Positions 46,575 to 56,338 of a DNA stretch of 64,000 nucleotides are shown here, in pieces. This stretch comes from an uncultured Pseudomonadota bacterium (lineage in GTDB: Bacteria; Pseudomonadota; Gammaproteobacteria; Steroidobacterales; Steroidobacteraceae): assembly GCA_903879335.1 (NCBI GenBank), contig CAIRLC010000002.1:124001-188000 (forward strand), given 5' to 3'. The position numbers were made by a program, and so were the translations under genes. A model generated the notes under the pieces. It did not search any database and was not told the origin of the DNA. It worked only from the letters and a program-made list of their open reading frames with translations. Every line of letters begins with the position of its first letter. Position 1 is the stretch's first letter.

Positions 46575-47660
46575 ATGTCCGGTTCACCTCCGAAAACACC
46601 CATCATTGGCCGCGGCGCGCTGTCCAACCTCCCGTCCCGGTATCTGCGCCATGTCGCTGATCAGGCCTACGCCCACGAAGATCCCGACCGAGATGAGAGC
46701 CCGCCGGCGCGACGAGTCACTCACCTACACCGTGAGTCGGCGCGAACGATAATTTCCAGCAATTCGTCACCCGATGTGCCTTTTGAGCAGTCGATTAACC
46801 CATATCGAGGCTGCGAACACGGTTGCATTTATTGCTTTGCGCGACCGTCGCATACTCGGCTTGGTCTATCGGCGGGTCTCGATTTCGAGTCTGAAATTTA
46901 TTGGAAACCGGATGCTGTGCGCCTCTTGGATTTGGAGTTGGCGCGAAGCGGCTATCGAGTCAAAACCATACACCTTGGCGCGAACACGGATCCCTATCAG
47001 CCGGTTGAGCGTCGCCTCGGCCTTACACGGGCCTTACTGGAGCGATTCCTGGAGTATCGGCATCCAGTGACGGTGCTGACCAAAGGAGCCCTCATAGAGC
47101 GCGATGTGGACCTGTTATCGGAGCTCGCGCGATATCAGTTGACCCGCGTAGCCTTCAGTATCACAACCTTGGACGAAGGACTGAAGCGAACCCTAGAGCC
47201 GCGTGCGGCATCGGCAGGTGCGCGGTTGCGGGCGATGCGCATGCTTGCGGATGCCGGTGTGCCTGTTTCGGTCATGGTCGCGCCTGTGATTCCTCGAGTG
47301 ACTGACCATGAGCTTGAGGATGTGCTGGCTGCTGCGCGCGATGCAGGTGCCAGGTGGGCCGGTTGGATTCTTTTGCGGCTCCCTCTAGAAGTTGAGCCAT
47401 TGATGCGCGAGTGGCTCGATACGCACCGCCCGGCGAGCGCCGCGCATGTTTATTCCAACCTAGCGGATTGCCACGGTGGACGCGCCTACGACAGCCGCTA
47501 CCATCATCGTCAGGCTGGCCGTGGCGCCTATGCGTCTATGTTGCGCCAGCGGTTCCAATTGGCTGTGCGCCGTCTCGGCTACCAGTTGGGTTCACCACCA
47601 GCCCTCGAGAGCCATGCATTTCGCCCACCCACCGTGGGCGGGCAACTCAGGCTGCTCTAG
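46575..47660 (+). CDS. PA0069-family radical SAM protein
   Basis: The 361-residue protein has the cluster motif NPYRGCEHGCIYCFARPSH with Cys80, Cys84 and Cys87 binding the 4Fe-4S cluster and SAM. IHLGANTDPYQPVE and VLTKGALIERD follow and resemble spore photoproduct lyase-like enzymes. The N-terminal 70 residues (IIGRGALSNLPSRY) are diagnostic for the PA0069 family, whose reaction is not known to me. It starts 30 bases after the MFS gene and is convergent with the ABC ATPase gene. Confidence 0.9.
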   Translation: MSGSPPKTPIIGRGALSNLPSRYLRHVADQAYAHEDPDRDESPPARRVTHLHRESARTIISSNSSPDVPFEQSINPYRGCEHGCIYCFARPSHTRLGLSAGLDFESEIYWKPDAVRLLDLELARSGYRVKTIHLGANTDPYQPVERRLGLTRALLERFLEYRHPVTVLTKGALIERDVDLLSELARYQLTRVAFSITTLDEGLKRTLEPRAASAGARLRAMRMLADAGVPVSVMVAPVIPRVTDHELEDVLAAARDAGARWAGWILLRLPLEVEPLMREWLDTHRPASAAHVYSNLADCHGGRAYDSRYHHRQAGRGAYASMLRQRFQLAVRRLGYQLGSPPALESHAFRPPTVGGQLRLL

Positions 47661-47685
47661 ACCGACATCAGGTCGGATTTTCTAG
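47656..47685. terminator. Weak hairpin in the radical SAM/ABC convergent gap
   Basis: CCGAC and GTCGG pair across an ATCAG loop, followed by ATTTTCT on the plus strand, and TCTAGA occurs on both sides. The structure spans both stop codons and could end the plus-strand transcript weakly. Confidence 0.3.
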
Positions 47686-48990
47686 ACTGAACTGGCCGGT
47701 TTCGTCGTCGTAAGCGAATATTTCAGCGTAGCGCGCCCAGCTGACTAAGGCGCGCAGCGTATCCTCCGCAACCTCCGGCGACATATGGTCTTCGAGTTCG
47801 TCTAAGAAACGACTCGAGGGGGCTGCGTGAGTTCGGCGCTCGTCGAGAATGCGACGAATGTGAGCCGCCAGTGGCACGTAGGCCAGCAAATGACGCGCAA
47901 ACAGGCGCTTACGTTCATCGACTTCCGCGTCCGCGAACGCTATTCCCTCTGGCAAGAGATGGATATCGCCACCCTCCAGTTCAGCAAAACGCAGCATCTG
48001 TAGCGTTTCCGCGGCGGGGAATAGTTCGTCGATTTCGAGTGTCAGCTCCGATGCAATCTCGGGCAAGTCGGCGCGCCCGGAGAAGGGCGGCGCCGCGACC
48101 GTTTCGAGCAAACCAGCCAGAATGTTTGAAGAAACGCGCGGCAGGATCATGTCGATGCCACTGCCACTGGTTTGAGAGACTCGGGCTGTCGCGCGTCCCT
48201 TCTTGGCGGTCATCTCCACGTAAATTTGTTCAACGAGCTCAGCGAAGGCGGGATCGTTGCGATCGCGCGGCCGCGGAATAGCAACCTGAATGTCGGACAC
48301 AATGCGCCCAGGATTCGTCGCGAAGACCAGAATCCGGTCACACATCTGCACCGCCTCTTCAATGTTATGGGTGACCAGAATCACGCCCTTGATGGGCATG
48401 CGTCCGTCGCTCCATAGCTCAAGGAAGTCGGTGCGCAGCGTCTCAGCCGTCAAGACATCGAGTGCGGAGAACGGCTCATCCATTAACAATATGTTGGGGT
48501 GCACGACCAAGGCGCGCGCAAATCCAACTCGTTGGCGCATACCGCCAGAAAGCTCTCGCGGGTATGCGGATTCGAAACCATCGAGACCGATAAGGTCGAT
48601 AGCCGCCAGTGAGCGACGGCGAATTTCGTCTCGCGGTAGTCGCATCGCCTCCAGCCCTAAAGCGACGTTTTCATACACGGTTAACCAAGGGAAGAGCGCA
48701 AAGCTCTGGAAAACCATCGAAATGCCCTCGGCAGGGCCGGTGACCGGACTGCCGAGGTAATTCACTGCTCCGCCTGAAGGCTTGGACAGGCCGGCGATCA
48801 GACGTAACAGCGTCGACTTCCCGGAGCCAGAGCGCCCGAGCAACCCGACGATCTCACCCGGCCGCACGGTGAGATTAACGTCATCGAGCACCAACAACTC
48901 GCCGCCATCTCCCTTGATGAAGGACTTGCGCGCGTGGACCACGTCAAGCAATGGCTGCGTGTCTGCATTGATTTTGTAATTGGCGTTCAT
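47668..48990 (-). CDS. ABC transporter ATP-binding protein with C-terminal AAA-associated domain
   Basis: The protein has 440 residues. The NrtD/SsuB-like ATPase occupies 1-260: Walker A GRSGSGKST (52-60), signature LSGG (147-150) and Walker B LLLMDEP with a following HNIEE. Residues 280-440 form a helical extension (VSSNILAGLLETVA to LVSWARYAEIFAYDDETG) that matches the AAA-associated C-terminal domain found in this ATPase type. It lies four bases downstream of the fused permease gene. No periplasmic binding protein gene is in the vicinity, so the substrate cannot be assigned from sequence. Confidence 0.9.
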   Translation of the reverse strand: MNANYKINADTQPLLDVVHARKSFIKGDGGELLVLDDVNLTVRPGEIVGLLGRSGSGKSTLLRLIAGLSKPSGGAVNYLGSPVTGPAEGISMVFQSFALFPWLTVYENVALGLEAMRLPRDEIRRRSLAAIDLIGLDGFESAYPRELSGGMRQRVGFARALVVHPNILLMDEPFSALDVLTAETLRTDFLELWSDGRMPIKGVILVTHNIEEAVQMCDRILVFATNPGRIVSDIQVAIPRPRDRNDPAFAELVEQIYVEMTAKKGRATARVSQTSGSGIDMILPRVSSNILAGLLETVAAPPFSGRADLPEIASELTLEIDELFPAAETLQMLRFAELEGGDIHLLPEGIAFADAEVDERKRLFARHLLAYVPLAAHIRRILDERRTHAAPSSRFLDELEDHMSPEVAEDTLRALVSWARYAEIFAYDDETGQFSLENPT

Positions 48991-48994
48991 GGCA

Positions 48995-50722
48995 TCACGA
49001 GAGGCGGAACTTGCGTTCCGCGTAGTAGTAAAGGGGGCGCCAAAGGAGCCGGTTGATCAGCAGTACGTAGAAGCACATCGTGACGGTGCCAAGAACGATG
49101 CGGTGAAAGTCACCGTCAGTCGTGGCGTTGGCGATGTAACTACCGAGGCCCGTCGCAGCAAGGTGCTCATCACCCCAACTCGCGACCTCCGCCACGATAG
49201 CCGCGTTCCACGAGCCGCCTGACGCCGTAATCGCACCCGTCACATAAAAAGGCATGACCGCGGGCAATGCAATTTTTCGCCACCACAGCCAGCCCTTGAC
49301 GTGGAAGTTGTTCGATACGTGACGCATTTCCCCAGGCATCGCTGATGCGCCTGCGACGACATTGAACAGGATGTACCACTGGGTGCCGAGAATCATCAGG
49401 GGGCTCAGCCAGATATTGGCGTTGAGCTTAAATGCGACGATCGCTGCAACCGCGAAGGGGAACAGCAGATTGTTCGGAAATGCCGCGAGAAACTGTGCGA
49501 CGGGTTGAACGACGCGCGCGACTTTTGGCCTTAATCCGACGTAGATGCCGACCGGGACCCACACGAGGCTTGCAAGTGCGATCAGCGCGAATACGCGCAC
49601 TGCGGTAATCGCACCAAGCCCAAGTGTCGATAAAAGGTCATGCAGACCAAGGTCCGGTGCCAAAAACCGCGCAGCCTGCCACACGGCCAAGCCCAACAGG
49701 CAGGCCACAGTGCCGGTCGCGATGCGGTCTAAGTTTTCTGCATTGGCTGCAGCCGCATCGCTAGACATGCTCCCCGGCGCGACCCGAACGGCCGCGCCCA
49801 ACATGCGGCCAAATCCACGGAGCCGACGTAATGCCCGTGCGATCAGACGGCTGCCAGCCAAGGCATCCAACACCCAGGAGCTTGGAACTGGCGCCCCTGG
49901 CTCAGAATCAAATCTGAACCTATCGGACCAAGCCACCAAGGGGCGGAACAGCAATTGATCGTAGATCAGAATGACACAGAGCATAGCCAAGATCGCATAA
50001 CTGACAGCGTGCAGATCCTTTTGGCGGATTGCGAGGTCGATATATGCGCCGATCCCGGGCAGAGTGACCGTCGTCGGTCCGACACTGATCGCCTCAGAGG
50101 CGACGACAAAAAACCAACCACCGGACATCGACATCATCATGTTCCAGACTAGCGGCGGCATGCCGAACGGAACCTCCAGCCGCCAAAAGCGGGACCAACT
50201 TGATAACCGGAAGCTCCGCGCCGCTTCAGTCAGTTCATTCGGGACCGTTCTCAAGCTTTGGTAGAAGCTGAAAGCCATGTTCCAGGCTTGGCTCGTGAAT
50301 ATCACGAAAACAGCCGCGATTTCCGCTCCGAGCACTCGACCGGGTGCCAGGGACATGAAGAAAACGAGCGTTACGGATAGGAATGTCAGGATAGGTATGG
50401 ACTGAAGCACGTCCAAAACGGGGATCAGGATCCGGCCCGCCCTCGGGCTTTTGGCCGCCCAAGTCGCGTAGGTGAACGTGAACAGCAGAGACAGCGATAA
50501 CGCGGCCAGCATGCGCAGCGTGGAGCGGGCAACCAAATACGGGAGCCGCCACGGGTCCAATGAGACTGGCGTGACGTCGAGAGAGGAAATAGGCGCCATC
50601 ACGCCTTTGCTGGCCGCAGCAAAAAAGGCGAGAAGGCCTAAGACTAGGACGAAGGCGATGACGTCAAAGCGAGAGGGTGCGCCTCGGCTTGCCGTGCTCC
50701 AGGCAGTGCGTGTGGTGGACAT
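48995..50722 (-). CDS. ABC transporter permease, fused double domain
   Basis: The 575-residue protein contains two BPD_transp_1 domains in one chain, each with an EAA-loop-like segment: NELTEAARSFRLSSWSRFW in the first half and MPGEMRHVSNNFHVKGWLW in the second. They are joined by a basic, Ala-rich linker around residues 285-330. Such fused permeases occur with the AAA-associated ATPase and have NrtB/SsuC-like similarity (nitrate, sulfonate or bicarbonate type). The two halves would form the complete channel. It starts the operon; the 160 bases before it hold no clear gene. Confidence 0.9.
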   Translation of the reverse strand: MSTTRTAWSTASRGAPSRFDVIAFVLVLGLLAFFAAASKGVMAPISSLDVTPVSLDPWRLPYLVARSTLRMLAALSLSLLFTFTYATWAAKSPRAGRILIPVLDVLQSIPILTFLSVTLVFFMSLAPGRVLGAEIAAVFVIFTSQAWNMAFSFYQSLRTVPNELTEAARSFRLSSWSRFWRLEVPFGMPPLVWNMMMSMSGGWFFVVASEAISVGPTTVTLPGIGAYIDLAIRQKDLHAVSYAILAMLCVILIYDQLLFRPLVAWSDRFRFDSEPGAPVPSSWVLDALAGSRLIARALRRLRGFGRMLGAAVRVAPGSMSSDAAAANAENLDRIATGTVACLLGLAVWQAARFLAPDLGLHDLLSTLGLGAITAVRVFALIALASLVWVPVGIYVGLRPKVARVVQPVAQFLAAFPNNLLFPFAVAAIVAFKLNANIWLSPLMILGTQWYILFNVVAGASAMPGEMRHVSNNFHVKGWLWWRKIALPAVMPFYVTGAITASGGSWNAAIVAEVASWGDEHLAATGLGSYIANATTDGDFHRIVLGTVTMCFYVLLINRLLWRPLYYYAERKFRLS

Positions 50723-50882
50723 GGTGTGAGTGACTACTAATGACCGCGGTACCGGAAGCCCTGAAGCGGGTCGGAGTCTCGCACAATTAATGTGTCCGGC
50801 GAAACCGTCCGACGCTAAAAACCACGTAGCGACCCAGTTCCAGGCTCAAACCCTGGGCGGGCCGTCTGCATTGTCCGTCCCC

Positions 50883-51965
50883 TCAGTCCGCCCGTCTAAA
50901 GAGGTAATGCGACACAAACCATTCCCGTCCCTTGCGGAAATTCCACAGCTCGGCGCAGGCCATAAAGAATACCCGCCACCGAATCCACCATAGCTCGGCT
51001 TCAGATGCACCGTAAGTAGAAGCGAGGATGGGCATGATCTGGGCTCGTGACCGATCCATATTGCGTAACCAGTCCTCTGCGGTCCTACCGTAGTGCCGGC
51101 CGTCCACGCGCCAGTGGTCAACAATGCATAAGTGACGCTGGAAGTGCAGTAACAAGTCGTCACTGGGCATCAACCCGCCCGTAAAGAAGTAACGGGCCAT
51201 CCAATCGTTGTCCCCATCGAGATTGAACGGATAGGCGTACTCACGATGCGTAAAGACGTGTACGAACAGCGTCCCGCCCGGCTTCAGCCAGCCAGCTATT
51301 CGACCGAACAGTGTCTCGTAATTTCGCATGTGCTCAAACATTTCCACCGAAACGGCTCTGTCAAAGCGCCGACTGGAGGGAAATTCGAGTGTGTTGGCAT
51401 CGCAGGTGATGACCTCGATATTCGACAGTCCCCGAGCCTCTGCGCGAGCCAAAATGAAGGCACGTTGCGAGGCCGAATTCGATACGGCGGTGATTTGCGC
51501 ATTAGGGAAGCGCTCCGCCATGCGTAACGTCAGCGATCCCCACCCGCAACCCAACTCCAGGACATGGTCGCCGTCCGTTAACTTCGCGCGCGCGATCGTC
51601 AGGTCAAGCATCGCCGCTTCCGCGGAGTCTAAATTCTGACCACCCGTTGTCGCCTGATCGGCTGCACCATCTAACTGGTAATAGCAGCACGAATACTTCA
51701 GATGACGGCCAAGCACGTGTTCGAAAAAAGCGGCCGGTACCTCGTAATGTTGTTCATTGGCCGCCGCCGTTTCAATCGCAACTGGGCTGGTCCGCAGTGA
51801 CTCGACGAAAGCCTGTTGTTTTGCTTGGTTCGCTTCTGGATTCCCGAGGTCTTCGTGGACTAGCCGTGCCTTGAGCAATCGACGTATTCCGACGCGGATA
51901 AGCGTGTCAGGTAGCCAGCCACCTTCGAGTAGGCGTTGTGAGAGCGGCATTTTTGCTGTGTTCAT
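50883..51965 (-). CDS. Cyclopropane-fatty-acid synthase-like SAM methyltransferase
   Basis: The 360-residue protein has the SAM fold with [20 protein letters not shown] (GCGWG 139-143) and the CFA-specific [23 protein letters not shown] and [14 protein letters not shown]. It resembles, but is shorter and N-terminally diverged from, E. coli Cfa. It could form cyclopropane or methyl-branched fatty acids in membrane lipids. It overlaps the DUF1295 gene by four bases. The usual partner for this variant is a DUF1295 protein, seen in other gammaproteobacteria, which suggests lipid or sterol-like modification; that is inference. Confidence 0.88.
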   Translation of the reverse strand: MNTAKMPLSQRLLEGGWLPDTLIRVGIRRLLKARLVHEDLGNPEANQAKQQAFVESLRTSPVAIETAAANEQHYEVPAAFFEHVLGRHLKYSCCYYQLDGAADQATTGGQNLDSAEAAMLDLTIARAKLTDGDHVLELGCGWGSLTLRMAERFPNAQITAVSNSASQRAFILARAEARGLSNIEVITCDANTLEFPSSRRFDRAVSVEMFEHMRNYETLFGRIAGWLKPGGTLFVHVFTHREYAYPFNLDGDNDWMARYFFTGGLMPSDDLLLHFQRHLCIVDHWRVDGRHYGRTAEDWLRNMDRSRAQIMPILASTYGASEAELWWIRWRVFFMACAELWNFRKGREWFVSHYLFRRAD

Positions 51966-52765
51966 GAGCGATTGCTGCGCGGCGGGAGTGGGATGAAGAC
52001 ACTGGTTCGCGCCTGATAATCAGCATACGCCGCGCCTTTCGAGCGTAGGGCCTGTGCCTCAGTAGCGGGAATCCCGGTGACTTTCATTAAGAAGTAGAGC
52101 ATCAGAGCCGGCATGAACAGCCCCGTCCAACCAATCGACGGAACCGACAGCGCAACGAGCGCATAGGCGACCCAGATGAGCCATTCAAAGAAGTAATTTG
52201 GATGGCGTGACCAGGCCCAAAGCCCACGGTCGCAGACCTGACCTTGATGACTCGGATTCGCCTTAAACCGATTTAACTGCGCATCGGCAACAGACTCACC
52301 GATGATGGCCACGGCCCATAAACCCGCGCCGATCCACTCGAGTATCGACAATTCGGGAGTGGGGTCGCTGGCTGCAAGCAGCATGGGCCAAGCTAGGATC
52401 ACATTCAGCGCTGCCTGAATCATATAGAACCGATACATCCGTCGGTGGAAGGCGGCATCGCCATTCAGACCCCACTTGCGCCGCAACTCGACGTATCGTC
52501 CTTCCTCAGGATGGCCGATAACGCGCTGACCAAGATGCCAGGCAAGGCGGATACTCCATAAGCCATACATCACTGCGATGAGCAGGCGTCGCTCGGCAAG
52601 TCCTTCACCCAGCAGGCCGTAGAGAACGGCGATCAGGGCGAAGTTACCCGACCATCCGATGTCGACATATGAATAATTATGGGTGCGTTTTCCGATCAGG
52701 AAAATCAGAGTCATACTGATCACCACTAGGGCGATGCTGAGTCCGAATAATCCAAGTGTGCTCAT
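51962..52765 (-). CDS. DUF1295 membrane protein (steroid 5-alpha-reductase-like fold)
   Basis: The 267-residue protein has about six or seven hydrophobic helices. [41 protein letters not shown] and a late [17 protein letters not shown] match DUF1295, related to 3-oxo-5-alpha-steroid 4-dehydrogenase. The RHPNYFFE motif probably binds NADPH. The true substrate is unknown, but a lipid intermediate made by the neighbouring CFA-type enzyme is plausible. It overlaps both neighbours by four bases, so all three are translated together. Confidence 0.87.
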   Translation of the reverse strand: MSTLGLFGLSIALVVISMTLIFLIGKRTHNYSYVDIGWSGNFALIAVLYGLLGEGLAERRLLIAVMYGLWSIRLAWHLGQRVIGHPEEGRYVELRRKWGLNGDAAFHRRMYRFYMIQAALNVILAWPMLLAASDPTPELSILEWIGAGLWAVAIIGESVADAQLNRFKANPSHQGQVCDRGLWAWSRHPNYFFEWLIWVAYALVALSVPSIGWTGLFMPALMLYFLMKVTGIPATEAQALRSKGAAYADYQARTSVFIPLPPRSNRS

Positions 52766-53106
52766 GATGATCTTCCCATCCAGAGGGTTTCAATGGACGC
52801 TCCCTTGGGGAGCCGTATGAGGGCCAACAACACGTAACTCGACATCGCAATGTTGCCAAGCAGCAGGATCGCGACGAGCCACGCGAGACGGTTGAAGCGC
52901 CGTTGTTCTCGTATGTAGACCCATACATAAAAGGTTAAAAATCCGGCGTAGGCGTCAGCGAGTGTTGCCCATGTCCACGGCGCGTCCGGGCCGCTGAGGC
53001 CACCCCAGGCCCAAACGGGTTGGTGCAGGCTGGCCCAACTCGTGACAGCAATCATGCCGATGAGGATGGTGGCAAATATGATGCGGAGCGAAAGATGGGC
53101 CGACAC
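52762..53106 (-). CDS. Small membrane protein, DUF1475-like
   Basis: The 114-residue protein has three or four hydrophobic helices: RIIFATILIGMIAVTSWASL, the middle ATLADAYAGFLTFYVWVYIRE, and AWLVAILLLGNIAMSSYVL. The middle motif DAYAGFLTFYVWV resembles the DUF1475 group, whose function is not known; I am moderately sure. The start is GTG at 53106 with AGGGGT seven bases upstream. It heads the operon with the DUF1295 and CFA-type genes and is divergent from the DedA gene. Confidence 0.75.
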   Translation of the reverse strand: MSAHLSLRIIFATILIGMIAVTSWASLHQPVWAWGGLSGPDAPWTWATLADAYAGFLTFYVWVYIREQRRFNRLAWLVAILLLGNIAMSSYVLLALIRLPKGASIETLWMGRSS

Positions 53107-53227
53107 GAGATATACCCCTACTTAATGGGCTTTCGTGGACTTTATCATGGGGACAGATCATCTACGGGCGATTGCGATTGCGCTTGCGTTATGCTTTGCC
53201 ACGTTCTGGATCCAAGGACAGTCACCC

Positions 53228-53842
53228 ATGATTACGGCTTTCATCAATTGGTACCTCTCGGCACTGACGCACGGAGGCTACGGCCTCGTCGTACTGCTGA
53301 TGGCGGTCGAGAGTAGCGTTGTCCCGTTGCCGTCTGAACTCGTCATCCCACCAGCGGCTCACTTGGCGGCGACCACCGGCCAGTTCAGTTATGCGGGGAT
53401 CATTTTGGCCGGCACCCTAGGGTCGTGGATTGGAGCGAGCGTTATGTATGCCGTCGCCCGTTACTTGGGTCGACCGATCATCGAGCGCTTTGGACGTTAT
53501 GTGTTTATTTCAGCTGAAAAATTGGCTGGCGCTGAGCGCTGGGCGACTCATTTCGGCTCCTATGGTGTTTTTGCGGCTCGACTGCTGCCGGTCATTCGGC
53601 ATCTCATCGGCCTGCCCGCGGGGTTAGTTCGACTCTCCTATCTACGTTACTCCGTAGCCACAGTGGTGGGTTCTGCGATCTGGAGCACGGTGCTCGTGCT
53701 GGTCGGAGTAGCTGCAGGTGAGGATGCCGCATTGTTGGCCGGTGACCTGCATCACGTGACCTTGTGGATGGCTGGTGCGCTGCTGGTTTTGGGCCTGTTG
53801 TATTGGGTCTTCGTCTATCGACCGATGCGAGCTCGCGCTTAA
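53228..53842 (+). CDS. DedA family inner-membrane protein
   Basis: The 204-residue protein has the DedA signature AVESSVVPLPSELVIPPAA at 26-44 and the later FAARLLPVIRHLIGLPAGLVR with the essential Arg residues. About five or six helices are present. DedA proteins support membrane potential and recycle lipid carriers (undecaprenyl phosphate or PE). The ATG at 53228 with AAGGA nine bases upstream starts the family alignment; a GTG at 53135 would add a second hydrophobic segment and is the alternative. It is separated from hrpB by one base, convergent. Confidence 0.9.
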   Translation: MITAFINWYLSALTHGGYGLVVLLMAVESSVVPLPSELVIPPAAHLAATTGQFSYAGIILAGTLGSWIGASVMYAVARYLGRPIIERFGRYVFISAEKLAGAERWATHFGSYGVFAARLLPVIRHLIGLPAGLVRLSYLRYSVATVVGSAIWSTVLVLVGVAAGEDAALLAGDLHHVTLWMAGALLVLGLLYWVFVYRPMRARA

Positions 53843-53843
53843 G

Positions 53844-56330
53844 TTAGTTCCTCGGTTTAACCCGAGCGGTCGCTGTCGCGGTGCGCGGGTCATCTGGCCA
53901 ATAGTGCTTGGGATATCGTCCCTTCAGTTCCTTGCGAACTTCAATGTAACCGCGAGTCCAAAAGCTCTCGAGGTCGGCCGTCAATTGTACGGGGCGCCGA
54001 GCGGGTGAGAGTAACTCTAGGGCCAAGGCGACTCGCCCACCGGCCACTCGAGGCGTTTCTGCCAGCCCGAATACTTCCTGAAGGCGCACAGCAACGCGTG
54101 GCGGATCAGAGGCGTAATCGATGGGTATGCGGGAACCGCTGGGCACGACCAAGTGAGTGGGTGCGATGCGATCCAGTTCCCGTGTTCGAGCGTAATCGAG
54201 TCGCGCGGCGAGTATGGCCTGCATATCCAAGCGTGAAAGGTGATCCCGCCGCACGATCCCTTGCAGGTACGGCCCGAGCCAGTCCTCGAGATTCGCCAAC
54301 AGGCCGGCATCCGAGCAATCCGGCCATTCCGCGGCCTGATCAGCGGGTAGTACCCGGCGCAAGAATTCGACTCGGATCAGCATCCCATCGGCAGACCTCT
54401 GTAGCGGCAAACACTCAATACCCATCGACCGTATGCCCTCAATCATTGCCGGTATGGCTCGATCAGGGTCGGGTTTGGCGATGTTTGATTCATCAAGGAT
54501 AAGGTCAAGGTACCGTCTCTCCCGGCGAGCTAACACGATCTGCTGGCGCGGATCCCATTCGACCCGTTCATGAATCGAGATTTGCGCAGCCAGTCGAGTG
54601 TATAAATCCTCACGCCGAATACCCGCTGCGAGGTGAATGCGTGCCTCGCGTTCGCCAACGTCCAAATCAGCGACTACGATGAATTCATGTGTCGACAGAC
54701 TATCGGGCCCGCTGAACGCTGCGCCTCGGCCATTGGCGAGCACGTAGCGGGCTGAATCAGCGCGACGTCGACCAATGCGATCGGGGTAAGCCTGGGACAG
54801 TAGGAGGCCCACATCCGCATCAATGTCGCCACCGCCGGCCTCGCGTTCAAACAGCCCGGCCAGTCGTCTAACCCGAGTAACAGCGCCTCGATCGACCTCA
54901 AGTCCTGTCACCGCGCGACCATCTAGCAAATCTAATCGGGCTTCTAATGAGGCATTCCGTTCCCCTGGTCGTGAGCGGGCGAAGTCTCGTTCTGACAGGA
55001 TGGCGGCCAAACGGCTGGCAACGCGTGCCGACTCGCCTCGACGCGCGCCAAGTAGCATCCGTGCGAGACGCGGATGCAGACCCATTGAGCCCATCGGCGC
55101 GGCAAGTGGCGTCGTTCTGCCATGGATATCGAGCGCCCCGAGAGCAACCAGTAGATCGCGGGCCTGTGCGAGATGCGCGGCGGGTGGTGGATCCAGAAAT
55201 TTAAGGTCGTTGACGTCCGTGCCCCAAAGCGCCAGATCAAGCGCGAGCGAGGCAAGATCTGCCTCAAGTATTTCCGGCGGGGTAGTGGGCGGCAGCCGTC
55301 TCTCATCCGCTTCGGTGTACACGCGATAGCACACGCCGGGTTCAAGACGGCCGGCGCGACCGCGGCGTTGTTCCGCTGCGGCCAAAGAGACAGGCAGGGT
55401 TTCGAGTCGACTCATGCCGCTGCCGGCATCAAACCGAGAACGTCGAGCGAGTCCTGCATCAACAACAATTCGGACTCCCTCAATCGTCAGTGAGGTCTCG
55501 GCGATGCTGGTCGCTAGAACCACCTTGCGATTGCCGGGAGACGATGGCTTAAGCGCCGCATCCTGTGCATCGGGCGATAATTCACCCATGAGTGGCATGA
55601 TGCGAGTGCCCGTTGGAACGCCGGTTGCCTCGAGTGTACGAGCGACCCGATGAATCTCGGCGGCGCCCGGCAGGAATACCAGCGCATCGCCCGATTCCTC
55701 CTGCAGGGCGCGCTGGATCGTGGCCGCCACTTCACGTTCAACATGCTCAACCGGACGCCGCGCATGGACGATATGAACCGGATATTGTCGACCAGCACTC
55801 GTAATGCGTGGCGCATCGCCTAACATCGTCGCTACCGCAGCGCCGTCGAGTGTCGCGGACATCACCAGAATGCGTAGATCAGAGCGCAAGTTCTCCCGAG
55901 CGTCCAGGCACAAGGCTAGGCCGAGGTCTGCCGTGACGCTGCGTTCATGAAATTCATCAAAAATAACGCAACCGACGTCTTCCAATGCCGGGTCTGTTTC
56001 AAGTCGACGCGCGAGGATGCCCTCAGTCACCACCTCTATGCGCGTCGCCTTAGAGATACGGGACTCTAGGCGCATGCGGTAGCCGACACGTCCACCGGGT
56101 GCTTCTCCTAAGGTGGCGGCGAGTCGCGTCGCGACCGCGCGCGCAGCAAGGCGGCGGGGCTCTAACATCAAAATTTTGCGCCCAGCCAGCCAAGGCTCAT
56201 CCAACAAAAGCAACGGAACGACCGTACTCTTGCCCGCACCTGGCGGCGCTTCAAGTACGGCGGATCCCGCCTGATCAAGCGCGCGCATCAATTCAGCAGT
56301 GACCGCTAAGATCGGAAGATCGGGCAGCAC
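53844..56330 (-). CDS. hrpB: ATP-dependent RNA helicase HrpB
   Basis: With GTG at 56330 the protein has 828 residues, the normal HrpB size. It shows Walker A PGAGKST (30-36), the DEFH box FDEFHERS near 125, MSATLDG, TSIAETSLTI and QRRGRAGR. The C-terminal HrpB-specific domain ends with the RGYIEVRKELKGRYPKHYWPDDP motif. The cellular role is not well known. The start is chosen because GAGG lies just upstream, overlapping the MATE stop; residues further upstream are unlike HrpB. It is the last gene of the epimerase-MATE-hrpB run. Confidence 0.95.
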   Translation of the reverse strand: MLPDLPILAVTAELMRALDQAGSAVLEAPPGAGKSTVVPLLLLDEPWLAGRKILMLEPRRLAARAVATRLAATLGEAPGGRVGYRMRLESRISKATRIEVVTEGILARRLETDPALEDVGCVIFDEFHERSVTADLGLALCLDARENLRSDLRILVMSATLDGAAVATMLGDAPRITSAGRQYPVHIVHARRPVEHVEREVAATIQRALQEESGDALVFLPGAAEIHRVARTLEATGVPTGTRIMPLMGELSPDAQDAALKPSSPGNRKVVLATSIAETSLTIEGVRIVVDAGLARRSRFDAGSGMSRLETLPVSLAAAEQRRGRAGRLEPGVCYRVYTEADERRLPPTTPPEILEADLASLALDLALWGTDVNDLKFLDPPPAAHLAQARDLLVALGALDIHGRTTPLAAPMGSMGLHPRLARMLLGARRGESARVASRLAAILSERDFARSRPGERNASLEARLDLLDGRAVTGLEVDRGAVTRVRRLAGLFEREAGGGDIDADVGLLLSQAYPDRIGRRRADSARYVLANGRGAAFSGPDSLSTHEFIVVADLDVGEREARIHLAAGIRREDLYTRLAAQISIHERVEWDPRQQIVLARRERRYLDLILDESNIAKPDPDRAIPAMIEGIRSMGIECLPLQRSADGMLIRVEFLRRVLPADQAAEWPDCSDAGLLANLEDWLGPYLQGIVRRDHLSRLDMQAILAARLDYARTRELDRIAPTHLVVPSGSRIPIDYASDPPRVAVRLQEVFGLAETPRVAGGRVALALELLSPARRPVQLTADLESFWTRGYIEVRKELKGRYPKHYWPDDPRTATATARVKPRN

Positions 56331-56338
56331 GGGATTCC

